From: an uncultured Pseudomonadales bacterium
GTDB taxonomy: Bacteria > Pseudomonadota > Gammaproteobacteria > Pseudomonadales > Cellvibrionaceae
NCBI GenBank assembly: GCA_947489425.1
Contig: CANLDL010000001.1
Coordinates: 930,001-994,000 of the forward strand
Direction: 5' to 3'
Length of the DNA: 64,000 nt
A model generated the notes under the pieces. The model ran no database searches. It was not told the origin of the DNA and was given only the letters and a program-made list of their open reading frames with translations. Below are positions 1 to 7,566 of the stretch, in pieces (the first letter of the stretch is position 1; every line of letters starts with the position of its first letter). The position numbers were made by a program, and so were the translations under genes.

Positions 1-179
1 TCCCCTTTAAATTGATATCAGTAAACAGCCGGCTATATTTAGTAGCATTTGTTTTGACTGACTGTTTGATCGCGCATTTTACATGGAAATTTAATCAATG
101 TAACTTTTTATCGTATATTTTATATGGGCTTTAGGTTTTATCCTTAAAAATCAAAGAATTAGCCGCAAATAAAAATACA

Positions 180-923
180 CTAGGCCATGTACATACCACC
201 ATTTACATGGATATTTTCACCGGTTATGTAGGCTGCGGCATCGCTTGCTAAAAATTTAACAACACCAGCTATCTCTTCAGGCTGACCAAGGCGCCCTAGT
301 GGAACCGCACCTAGCATCAATGATTTTTGATCGTCACTCAGCTCATCAGTCATGTCGGTTTCGATAAAGCCTGGCGATACCGTGTTAACCGTAATATTAC
401 GTGAACCCACTTCTTTACCCAATGCACGTGCAAAACCAGCCACACCTGCCTTAGTTGCTGCATAGTTAGACTGCCCAGCATTACCCATAGACCCAACCAC
501 CGAACTAATGTTAATAATACGGCCCCAACGCGCTTTCATCATGCCACGCAGGCAAGCTTTACTTAAACGGTAAATCGCACTTAAGTTAGTATTAATCACA
601 TCAAACCACTCATCCTCAGACATACGCATAAGAATATTATCTTTGGTAATACCTGCATTATTGACCAATATTTGTGGTGTACCGTGCTTTTCTTGTATTG
701 CTTTAATTAAGCTAGCAACCGAATCTGCGTCAGTTACATTGAGCACCATACCCTCGCCATTAATCGACTTTTCGCCAAAACGTGCTGATATTTTTGCAGC
801 ACCTGCTTCGCTGGTTGCAGTACCAATAACAATAGCACCATCAGCACCAATACTATCGGCAATTGCAGCGCCAATTCCACGACTAGCGCCTGTCACTAAT
901 ACGACTTTATTCTCTAAACTCAT
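180..923 (-). CDS. fabG: 3-oxoacyl-ACP reductase FabG
   Basis: NADPH-dependent reductase of the fatty-acid elongation cycle, turning 3-oxoacyl-ACP into 3-hydroxyacyl-ACP in the cytosol. The 247-residue protein is a full-length SDR. The cofactor glycine motif TGASRGIG is at residues 11-18, NNAG is at 88-91, and the catalytic triad aligns as Ser141, Tyr154 and Lys158 (SSVVG...YAATK). The PGFIETDM stretch near residue 185 is characteristic of FabG rather than of generic SDRs. It lies 16 bp downstream of fabD in the same direction, so the two are probably co-transcribed. acpP, the usual next gene, would lie beyond the left edge. Bases 1-179 hold no gene that I can see. Confidence 0.96.
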   Translation of the reverse strand: MSLENKVVLVTGASRGIGAAIADSIGADGAIVIGTATSEAGAAKISARFGEKSINGEGMVLNVTDADSVASLIKAIQEKHGTPQILVNNAGITKDNILMRMSEDEWFDVINTNLSAIYRLSKACLRGMMKARWGRIINISSVVGSMGNAGQSNYAATKAGVAGFARALGKEVGSRNITVNTVSPGFIETDMTDELSDDQKSLMLGAVPLGRLGQPEEIAGVVKFLASDAAAYITGENIHVNGGMYMA

Positions 924-939
924 AACTTTCTTCCGATTA

Positions 940-1878
940 TTATTCAGTTAACGATGCAACGGCTTCTTTTAATGCATCTGGGTTTTCAACAGACAAACAG
1001 CTAACACTACGGTCGATACGCTTGGTTAAACCAGACAACACTTTACCTGGGCCGCATTCAACACAAGTATCAACACCTTGCTTAGCTAGTGCACTCATAC
1101 ACTCAACCCACAATACTGGGTGATGAATTTGTTCGATCATCAAGGTTTTAATGGTCTCAGGATTGGCCTGTGTCGCTGCATTAACATTATGAACAACAGG
1201 GATTGCTGGTGCATTAAAGGTAATACCGGCTATATCTTCTGCCAATCTATCGGCCGCTGGTTTTAGCAATGACGAATGAAACGGTGCGCTCACTGCTAGC
1301 AACTGCGCTCGTTTTGCGCCCTTCTCTTTACAAAGCGCACAAGCACGATCAACCGCGCCAGTATTGCCTGCAATTACTACCTGTCCTGGCGAATTAAAAT
1401 TAACCGCAGAGACAACTTCGTCCTCGGCGGCTTGCGCGCAAGACTCAATAATCGCAGCATCATCCAAACCAATAATAGCGGCCATACTGCCAACACCGGC
1501 AGGTACCGCTTCTTGCATATATTTACCGCGCAACTGCACGAGTTTTACAGCATCTTCAAATGCAACAACACCGGCACACACCAGCGCCGACCACTCGCCC
1601 AAGCTGTGTCCCGCCATTAACGCAGGTTGGCTGCCATTTTGTTGCTGCCAAGCACGCCATAAAGCAACACTCGCAGTTAGCAACATGGGTTGAGTACGCT
1701 CAGTAAGGTTGAGCTCTTCCTGTGGGCCATTTTGAACAAGTGCCCACAAATCATAGCCGAGCACACTGGATGCCTGTTGAAATGTCTCTTCGATAATGGG
1801 AAATTCGGCTGCGGCATCGGCTAGCATACCGACTTTTTGAGAACCCTGACCTGGAAAAATAAATGCTAAGTTATTCAT
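940..1878 (-). CDS. fabD: Malonyl-CoA:ACP transacylase FabD
   Basis: Transfers malonyl from CoA to acyl carrier protein, supplying extender units for fatty-acid synthesis. The 312-residue protein starts with the family signature FPGQGSQ (residues 8-14). It carries the nucleophile motif GHSLGEWSAL with Ser92; the more usual residue after GE is Tyr, and here it is Trp. The catalytic His lies in the APFHSSLL segment near residue 200. fabG follows 16 bp downstream. Upstream it is separated from rpmF by a hairpin terminator (2018-2044), so it probably has its own promoter; an exact TATAAT lies 43 bp before the start. plsX, normally between rpmF and fabD in this order, is absent. Confidence 0.96.
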   Translation of the reverse strand: MNNLAFIFPGQGSQKVGMLADAAAEFPIIEETFQQASSVLGYDLWALVQNGPQEELNLTERTQPMLLTASVALWRAWQQQNGSQPALMAGHSLGEWSALVCAGVVAFEDAVKLVQLRGKYMQEAVPAGVGSMAAIIGLDDAAIIESCAQAAEDEVVSAVNFNSPGQVVIAGNTGAVDRACALCKEKGAKRAQLLAVSAPFHSSLLKPAADRLAEDIAGITFNAPAIPVVHNVNAATQANPETIKTLMIEQIHHPVLWVECMSALAKQGVDTCVECGPGKVLSGLTKRIDRSVSCLSVENPDALKEAVASLTE

Positions 1879-1920
1879 AGACTTGATAACCTTAATTATT
1901 TTTAAAAGAAAGCTAGTTTA

Positions 1921-1926
1921 ATTATA
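1921..1926 (-). promoter_or_regulatory. Candidate -10 box of fabD promoter
   Basis: A perfect TATAAT on the minus strand lies about 43 bp before the fabD start and downstream of the rpmF terminator. No convincing -35 is present at 17 bp (TAAAGC there), so this is a guess from position and the -10 match alone. Confidence 0.3.
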
Positions 1927-2017
1927 TTGTTGTAAGTTGTGACGCTTTATTTAAGCATAAGCGCTACAGTTTAGGTAGTGCTGCCCGTAGCACTTTAAAT
2001 CATGCACTATAAACAAC

Positions 2018-2044
2018 AAAAGGCTGATAACAATCAGCCTTTTA
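2018..2044 (-). terminator. Intrinsic terminator after rpmF
   Basis: An 11-bp perfect stem (AAAAGGCTGAT / ATCAGCCTTTT) has a short loop and T-rich flanks on both sides. It lies 80 bp past the rpmF stop and separates yceD-rpmF from fabD-fabG. Confidence 0.75.
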
Positions 2045-2123
2045 GAAAATGCAAGGTGTACCTCAACAAATGAGGGAGCAATTAAGCGAGTCAATAACAG
2101 AGGACGTGCAGCCCTCGTAGTTA

Positions 2124-2309
2124 TTACTCTTCGCTGCCACCTGCAATAACTTTTTCACCTTTGTAAAAGCCGTCTGGGCTTACGTGGTGACGTAGGTGTT
2201 TTTCACCGCTTGTTGGATCAACAGTTAACGCCGCTGTTGAAACAATAGCATCGTGTGAACGACGCATACCGCGCTTTGAGCGGGTTTTTTTACTTTTTTG
2301 AACTGCCAT
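2124..2309 (-). CDS. rpmF: 50S ribosomal protein L32
   Basis: Small basic protein of the large ribosomal subunit, 61 residues and so about normal length. It begins [20 protein letters not shown], the family N-terminus, and continues with the [14 protein letters not shown] segment typical of L32. It has no cysteines, so it is the zinc-free form. It lies 14 bp after yceD in the same direction; yceD-rpmF is a conserved pair in proteobacteria. A terminator follows (2018-2044). In relatives plsX comes next, but here fabD does. Confidence 0.97.
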   Translation of the reverse strand: MAVQKSKKTRSKRGMRRSHDAIVSTAALTVDPTSGEKHLRHHVSPDGFYKGEKVIAGGSEE

Positions 2310-2323
2310 GATGGGCTCCTGTT

Positions 2324-2905
2324 TTACTTTTCAGGTTTATCGGATGCTTTATTTAATGAGCCTTTTAATTGCTCTAGCACCTGAAATGGATTTGGTTTGT
2401 CTGTCTTGCTACTCACTGTATCACCAACAGATTGCTCATCTGCATCCCCTACACTAAATAGCTCTTGGGACACACATGACTCTGCGTGGTAAGCAACTAT
2501 AGGTAAACCTAATATCAACTCATCTGCAATGACGTCGTATATATCGGTTTGCCCTTCGCCTATAATCCATGGATCATAGGTTTTTGGTAATTTATCGGCA
2601 TTATCATCACTCCAAATAAAACCTAAATTCAAGTTCATTTGTAGCGATTGCGATGCAGCCTCTAAGCAACGCTGGCATATCATATTAACAGTGGCGTCAA
2701 TTGTCCCCGTTAAGTGACGTATACCTTGCTCATCAATACCAAATACTAAATCAGCATAGATATTACCCTGCTCATTTGCCAATAAAGAGCTGACTCTTTC
2801 TAGCGCATTAAGATCTACATTACCCTGAATAGTTATACCCTGCTGGGCAAATTTTCGAGGATCGATGTGTCTAGGTAAAACTGACTCTGAAGTGGTACTC
2901 GACAT
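2324..2905 (-). CDS. yceD: YceD (DUF177), 23S rRNA accumulation protein
   Basis: DUF177 family protein required in bacteria and plastids for normal 23S rRNA accumulation; the biochemical role is not settled. The 193-residue protein begins with the Pseudomonas-like segment [11 protein letters not shown] (residues 13-23). It has the characteristic cysteine pair [10 protein letters not shown] near residue 76 and a conserved [15 protein letters not shown] block, followed by a Cys (ESC) and an acidic, Lys-rich tail ending in [10 protein letters not shown]. It heads the yceD-rpmF operon. A consensus sigma70 promoter lies so close that the transcript should begin about 3 nt before the ATG. No alternative internal start precedes the conserved region. 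Confidence 0.92.
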   Translation of the reverse strand: MSSTTSESVLPRHIDPRKFAQQGITIQGNVDLNALERVSSLLANEQGNIYADLVFGIDEQGIRHLTGTIDATVNMICQRCLEAASQSLQMNLNLGFIWSDDNADKLPKTYDPWIIGEGQTDIYDVIADELILGLPIVAYHAESCVSQELFSVGDADEQSVGDTVSSKTDKPNPFQVLEQLKGSLNKASDKPEK

Positions 2906-2914
2906 AGGGGCGCA

Positions 2915-2943
2915 ATGATAGGGAGTTGCAAAGGCAGTGTCAA
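2915..2943 (-). promoter_or_regulatory. sigma70 promoter of yceD-rpmF
   Basis: On the minus strand TTGACA (2938-2943) and TATCAT (2915-2920) are separated by exactly 17 bp. The expected start of transcription is near 2908, only about 3 nt before the yceD ATG at 2905. Confidence 0.75.
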
Positions 2944-3108
2944 AGCGAATTTAGTGTTTTAGCCCGCTTTTTAGCTAAAAAAGCACCAAATAAGGGAATA
3001 AAAACATAAACCATGCTGCAAATGCCGTTTTATCAATTATGATAGCCTAAATATAGCAAAAATCACACTAACGACTCTTGTCCTCAAAGTACCTAACGAA
3101 CATATCTT

Positions 3109-3729
3109 ATGCCTCACCAAAAACCCAAAATCATCTTAGCATCCAGCTCTATTTATAGACGCGAAGTTCTCAACAAGTTAAGCATCGCTTACGAATCGAT
3201 ATCACCTGATATCGACGAAAGCCCACTAGCAAACGAGGCACCTGAAAAGCTCGTTGAAAGACTTGCTCTTAGCAAAGCAAAAGCCGTTGCATCGATCAAG
3301 ACCGATGACTTAAACAATAATCGAGAAGACCCTTTATTAATTATCGGTTCTGATCAAGTTGCCGTGCTCGATGAGCAAATAATTACCAAACCCCATACCC
3401 ACGAAAATGCATACCAGCAGTTACGTTCAGCAAGTAATAGAGAGGTGACTTTTCTAACGAGCTTATGTCTTTACAATAGTTCAACACAGCAGCACCAAAT
3501 AACGGTGGTACCTTATGAGGTTGCCTTTTTACCACTGACTGCTCCGCAAATAGAGAGCTACCTGAAAAAAGAGCAGCCTTATAATTGCGCCGGTAGTTTT
3601 AAGTCCGAGGGCTTGGGTATCACCTTATTTAAGCATATACGCGGAGACGACCCCAACACATTGATTGGCTTACCTTTAATAGAGCTGGTTAAAATGTTGC
3701 GAGAGGAAGGAGTAGAGCCACTGAATTAG
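3109..3729 (+). CDS. yceF: Maf-family nucleotide pyrophosphatase YceF
   Basis: House-cleaning pyrophosphatase of the Maf/HAM1 superfamily; E. coli YceF prefers 7-methyl-GTP. The 206-residue protein starts with the Maf signature ILASSSIYRREVL (residues 9-21). It then has the SPDIDES acidic motif, the GSDQVAVLDEQI segment with the catalytic Asp, and the YceF-type NCAGSFKSEGLGITLF block, which distinguishes it from YhdE dTTPase forms. It is divergent from yceD, as in Pseudomonas and E. coli, and convergent with the sppA-like gene (19 bp between stops, with no room for a separate terminator). It is unrelated to the motility-associated Maf at 28303. Confidence 0.94.
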   Translation: MPHQKPKIILASSSIYRREVLNKLSIAYESISPDIDESPLANEAPEKLVERLALSKAKAVASIKTDDLNNNREDPLLIIGSDQVAVLDEQIITKPHTHENAYQQLRSASNREVTFLTSLCLYNSSTQQHQITVVPYEVAFLPLTAPQIESYLKKEQPYNCAGSFKSEGLGITLFKHIRGDDPNTLIGLPLIELVKMLREEGVEPLN

Positions 3730-3747
3730 TGGCTCGAAAGTGATAAC

Positions 3748-4737
3748 TTATTTGAGTTGAACTGGCTGCTCAGCAAATAGTGCAATGGCCTTACCAATGC
3801 CCAAACCTAGCGATGCACCAAACCGGCGGGTTAATTCCTCCAGACGAGAAAGCCTTGGCGTGTAATCAACAAAGGTATCTTCGCCAATAACATCGCGAGC
3901 GACTTTGCCCGGGCTACCTAGCCCATCGATCAAACCAAGTTCTAGCGCCTGCTCGCCATTCCAAATCAAACCGCTGAATAAGTCTGGATCATCTACTAGA
4001 CGATCTCCACGGCCTTCTTTAACGACAGTGATAAATTGCTCGTGAGTTTTTGATAACACACTTTCCCAAAACGCTTTTTCATCTTGCTTTAGTGGCGAAA
4101 ACGGATCGAGAAAAGACTTGTGCTCACCCGAGGTAAAGTTACGACGCTCGACACCTAGCTTACCCATTAGATCGACAAAACCAAAGCTAGCTGCAGTCAC
4201 ACCAATAGAACCTACAAGGCTCGCCTTATCAGAATAGATCTCATCCGCTGCGGCCGAAATATAGTAAGCCGCCGATGCGCCTAATTCTTTAATCACGGCA
4301 TAGACTTTTTTGTCCGGGTTTAGCGCTTTCAAGCGATTTATCTCATCGTAAACATAACCCGCCTGTACAGGACTGCCACCAGGGCTATTCACAATTAACA
4401 TAATGGCTTTAGCTCCTTCGCTTTTAAAGGCTTTACGCAAACCACCTACAATATTATTAGCACTTGCCTCTTCGGTATCGGCAATAGGGCCGTTGACATA
4501 AACAATGGCCGTATGCGATTTTTTAGTATCTGCACCTTGGGTACTTAAACCACTACCTACAAAATAGCTTATTAAAACAATAGCAAGGTAACTGAAGCCT
4601 AAAAGCTTAAAAAATATACCCCATCGGCGAGACTTTCTCTGCTCTATTAAGGAGTTTTGTGCAATGCTTGCCACTAACTCCCAATCACGATTTTCGCTAT
4701 TCGCATCGATAGATGAGCGGCGTTTAAATAATCCCAT
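3748..4737 (-). CDS. Signal peptide peptidase SppA-like (S49 family)
   Basis: Membrane-anchored serine protease of family S49, of the short single-domain (36 kDa) type that removes residual signal peptides. The 329-residue protein has a cytosolic N-terminus, one transmembrane segment at about residues 43-61, then the ClpP-like fold in the periplasm. The substrate-binding strand is NSPGGSPVQAG (117-127), the nucleophile Ser155 sits in GASAAYY, SLVGSIGV spans 173-180, and the general base aligns as Lys207 (GEHKSFLDPF). The GAS-AAYY form replaces the commoner ASGGYY. The gene lies with the HAD phosphatase, rluC and rne as in Pseudomonas. The 152-bp gap to the HAD gene holds a small hairpin but no clear promoter. 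Confidence 0.9.
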   Translation of the reverse strand: MGLFKRRSSIDANSENRDWELVASIAQNSLIEQRKSRRWGIFFKLLGFSYLAIVLISYFVGSGLSTQGADTKKSHTAIVYVNGPIADTEEASANNIVGGLRKAFKSEGAKAIMLIVNSPGGSPVQAGYVYDEINRLKALNPDKKVYAVIKELGASAAYYISAAADEIYSDKASLVGSIGVTAASFGFVDLMGKLGVERRNFTSGEHKSFLDPFSPLKQDEKAFWESVLSKTHEQFITVVKEGRGDRLVDDPDLFSGLIWNGEQALELGLIDGLGSPGKVARDVIGEDTFVDYTPRLSRLEELTRRFGASLGLGIGKAIALFAEQPVQLK

Positions 4738-4889
4738 AGATATTCCTACTTATTTATCTCTTAAATGGTTTAACAAATAACGACTTAATATTTATTTGGT
4801 ACTGATTAACACCAAATAATTGTTACCAAGTCTAGAGCCAACTATTACGCACAAACAGACTATTACGATTAACTATAAAAAAGCAATCA

Positions 4890-5543
4890 CTAATAGGTTT
4901 TAACAAGCCATTCCACAAAGTCAGAAAAATGATCAACACAAATCACAGGTTCAAAGGCCTGCAGACGATCTGCCGAATGAGCCCCATAACTGACTGCAAC
5001 CCTTGGCATAGATAGCTGCTTTGCCATGGACATATCGTATTCGGTATCTCCAATCATTAAGGCATCGTCTTTATCGATCGCAAACTCCTCTAATAATTCA
5101 CTTAACATTTTAGGGTTAGGCTTAGAGGCCGTTTCGTCAGCGCAGCGGCTACCATGAAAAAAGTCATGTAGTTGTAAATTAGTAAATACTCGATCAAGGC
5201 CTTTACGGCTTTTTCCCGTTGCTACAGTTAATAGATGACCCTTTTGCCTTAAATAACTCAGCCCTTCATTAACACCCTCAAAAAAAGGGGAAGGAGTTTG
5301 ATCTTCTCGAATAAAGTGCACCGAGTAATAATGCCTTATCTCATCTTGCTGTAACTGACTTAATTCTGGGTAGAGTACCCTCATTGATTCGGGCAGCCCT
5401 AACCCAATAATATTCATAATGGCCTCATCACTACACACTCGCTGGCCAGCCGATTTTGCCGCCATTTGTAAACAGCGGATAATCTTACCCGTAGAGTCGC
5501 TTAAAGTACCATCCCAATCAAAAATTAACAGCAAACAAATCAC
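4890..5543 (-). CDS. HAD-superfamily phosphatase (Gph-like)
   Basis: Haloacid-dehalogenase hydrolase of the phosphoglycolate-phosphatase type; the physiological substrate is not evident. The 217-residue protein has motif I FDWDGTLSD near its N-terminus (nucleophile Asp9), motif II TVATGKS, the conserved Lys in ASKPNPKML, and motif IV MIGDTEYDM. A helical cap lies between residues 15 and 85. Translation appears to begin at a GTG (MICLLLIFDWDG); an ATG just upstream is out of frame, and the Shine-Dalgarno match is weak. Genes at this place, between rluC and sppA, are conserved in Pseudomonas. It lies 30 bp after rluC, so the two are probably co-transcribed. Confidence 0.88.
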   Translation of the reverse strand: MICLLLIFDWDGTLSDSTGKIIRCLQMAAKSAGQRVCSDEAIMNIIGLGLPESMRVLYPELSQLQQDEIRHYYSVHFIREDQTPSPFFEGVNEGLSYLRQKGHLLTVATGKSRKGLDRVFTNLQLHDFFHGSRCADETASKPNPKMLSELLEEFAIDKDDALMIGDTEYDMSMAKQLSMPRVAVSYGAHSADRLQAFEPVICVDHFSDFVEWLVKTY

Positions 5544-5573
5544 CTATCATTCAATACTACGCCTTATTTACAC

Positions 5574-6557
5574 TTAACTATTAAGCTTAGCTAATACCTT
5601 TTGTAACTCTTGACTTAACGGCGCTTCAATAGAAACCTTTTGACCATTTACATCGGTAAAGTCTAGGCGGTGAGCATGCAAAAATAAACGCTTAAGCCCT
5701 ACTTTATGCATCACGTTACCTTGAGCCGGATCACCGTATTTATCATCACCTAAAATGGCATGCCCTGCATATTGCGTATGAACACGTATTTGGTGAGTGC
5801 GGCCAGTAATAGGTTTTGCCTCAATTAACGTACACTCTTGATAATTAGCCAATATGTTAAAGCGAGTAAGCGATTCCTTGGCACCTTGCGTGCCAGACTC
5901 GACAGCCCTAACCATTCGCTGCCCACTAGGTAGTTGGTTTTTTAGTAAGGCAACGTCGACTTTATTACAACGCTTTGCCCAACTGCCCAATACCAACGCG
6001 TGGTAAACCTTATTGATACGCCCGTCTCTTAATAGTTGTTGCATATAGCGTAGGCCACGGCGGCTTTTAGCCACCATAATGCAACCCGAAGTATCCCTGT
6101 CAAGCCTGTGAACTAGCTCTAAAAAACGATCATCACGTACTTGGCGTAAGCTTTCTATTAAGCCTAGCTGCACACCGCTACCCCCATGCACCGCCAAGCC
6201 CGAAGGTTTATTAATAACCAAAATAGCATCGTCTTCAAAGAGTACAGACTCGCCTAAAAGCTCAGCCAAACTCTGGCTCGGCTTTTTAAGCTCACCTTTT
6301 GCGGCGAGACGTACCGGCGGCACACGGACAACATCACCTGCTTTTAGCTTATATTCGGGTTTGATTCGGCCTTTGTTAACACGCACCTCGCCTTTACGCA
6401 CAATACGATAAATCAAAGATTTAGGCGCGCCCTTAAGTTTTGTCAGCAAAAAGTTATCAATACGTTGACCTGCAACATCTTCATCAATGGTCAAAAATTG
6501 CACTTTAGGTGAAATAGAGGCAGTTTCGGAGGCTACTTTAGTCATGGGCGCGATCAT
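5574..6557 (-). CDS. rluC: 23S rRNA pseudouridine synthase RluC
   Basis: Makes pseudouridines at 955, 2504 and 2580 (E. coli numbering) in 23S rRNA. The 327-residue protein has an N-terminal S4 RNA-binding domain at about residues 30-80 (DNFLLTKLKG...RKGEVRVNKGR). The RluA-type catalytic domain follows, with HRLDRDTSG placing the catalytic Asp at 153, and then the PITGRTHQIRVH segment. Two in-frame ATGs, at residues 1 and 5, are both possible starts. It is divergent from rne across about 1 kb, the same arrangement as in E. coli and Pseudomonas, which supports RluC rather than RluD or RluA. Confidence 0.94.
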   Translation of the reverse strand: MIAPMTKVASETASISPKVQFLTIDEDVAGQRIDNFLLTKLKGAPKSLIYRIVRKGEVRVNKGRIKPEYKLKAGDVVRVPPVRLAAKGELKKPSQSLAELLGESVLFEDDAILVINKPSGLAVHGGSGVQLGLIESLRQVRDDRFLELVHRLDRDTSGCIMVAKSRRGLRYMQQLLRDGRINKVYHALVLGSWAKRCNKVDVALLKNQLPSGQRMVRAVESGTQGAKESLTRFNILANYQECTLIEAKPITGRTHQIRVHTQYAGHAILGDDKYGDPAQGNVMHKVGLKRLFLHAHRLDFTDVNGQKVSIEAPLSQELQKVLAKLNS

Positions 6558-6596
6558 ACCAGTTTAAGATACTATCAAGGGTAAAAATTAAGATGA

Positions 6597-6625
6597 TTGA
6601 ATTAAATGCTTGTTAAGTCTACAAT
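6597..6625 (+). promoter_or_regulatory. sigma70 promoter of rne
   Basis: TTGAAT (6597-6602) and TACAAT (6620-6625) are 17 bp apart on the plus strand. Transcription would start near 6632, giving rne a leader of about 935 nt. Confidence 0.65.
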
Positions 6626-6631
6626 AGCCGC

Positions 6632-7566
6632 GCATTGCGCTGGTTTTCGGGGGTAGCAGTTAGTTTATGGCTACTGGCTAAACCACAAGAAAATACCGGC
6701 AATCAACTGAACAAACTAATGCCATTGCTAAATAAACCGACCAAAGGTTGTTTATAACGTCTCACTTAGATAATTAAAACTGGGTATAACCGCATTATTT
6801 AAGCAAACGAGCATCTAGCAATGGGCAACAAAATATCCAACGCTAATAATTCAATATATCAATAATTATTAGCACTTTTTAAATAGACAAACAGTTAACA
6901 ACAGATAGATATAATCTGTTTATTATACGCAGACGATAGATAGACTAAATTGAAGATTAAGAGAACAGTAAAGATTGTTCTCCAAGAGATTAGCGGCTGG
7001 CGTTAAATTATTATTACAGTAGCCTTGAGCAGATAAAACTGACAGGCAATTTAGCAACCACTAAAATTGATAAATAATACCAAGACGATAAGCCAGCAAG
7101 ATATAAGCAGCCAATAATCGTGTATTAAAACAACGATATTAGCTCTTACTAAATAGCGATACCTTTTTATCTTTATAACAGCAAACACATACAGTGCTGT
7201 AAATCACTATAAACTGTCCAACAACAGTGCATGGCAATAAAGATAAATACATGTAGAAGTATTTTATGAGTTTGCAATATAACTTTGTAAGCTCAACCTT
7301 TAAAAACAGTACCTAAACAGTATTGTTTTTAATTTACAGGTAAAAAATATTTGTACACGGCGCAATAACACCGTAGTGAACAATAAGTGCTACAACGTTG
7401 TTACGAGTACATTAATTATCGCAATTAAAAAGTAAAAGGCGAGCTTAAACACAATCGTTTAAGTAGTTATTAAGTCATTAACTAAAACGCACTTTCCTTT
7501 ATCGCTTATCTCCCCTCCAATTAGCCCCTCTATTGTTTTGCCTGACAGCTAAGGACAAAACATATC
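6632..7566 (+). promoter_or_regulatory. Long non-coding rne leader region
   Basis: About 0.93 kb of AT-rich sequence without a credible open reading frame lies between the predicted rne promoter and the rne ATG. In E. coli the rne 5' untranslated region (about 361 nt) is structured and lets RNase E cut its own message, so a similar autoregulatory role is likely here. The first 100 nt are less AT-rich and contain short inverted repeats; a small AGAACA/TGTTCT hairpin lies at 6962-6980. I see no intrinsic terminator inside it. A further promoter or an sRNA gene within it cannot be excluded. Confidence 0.5.
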
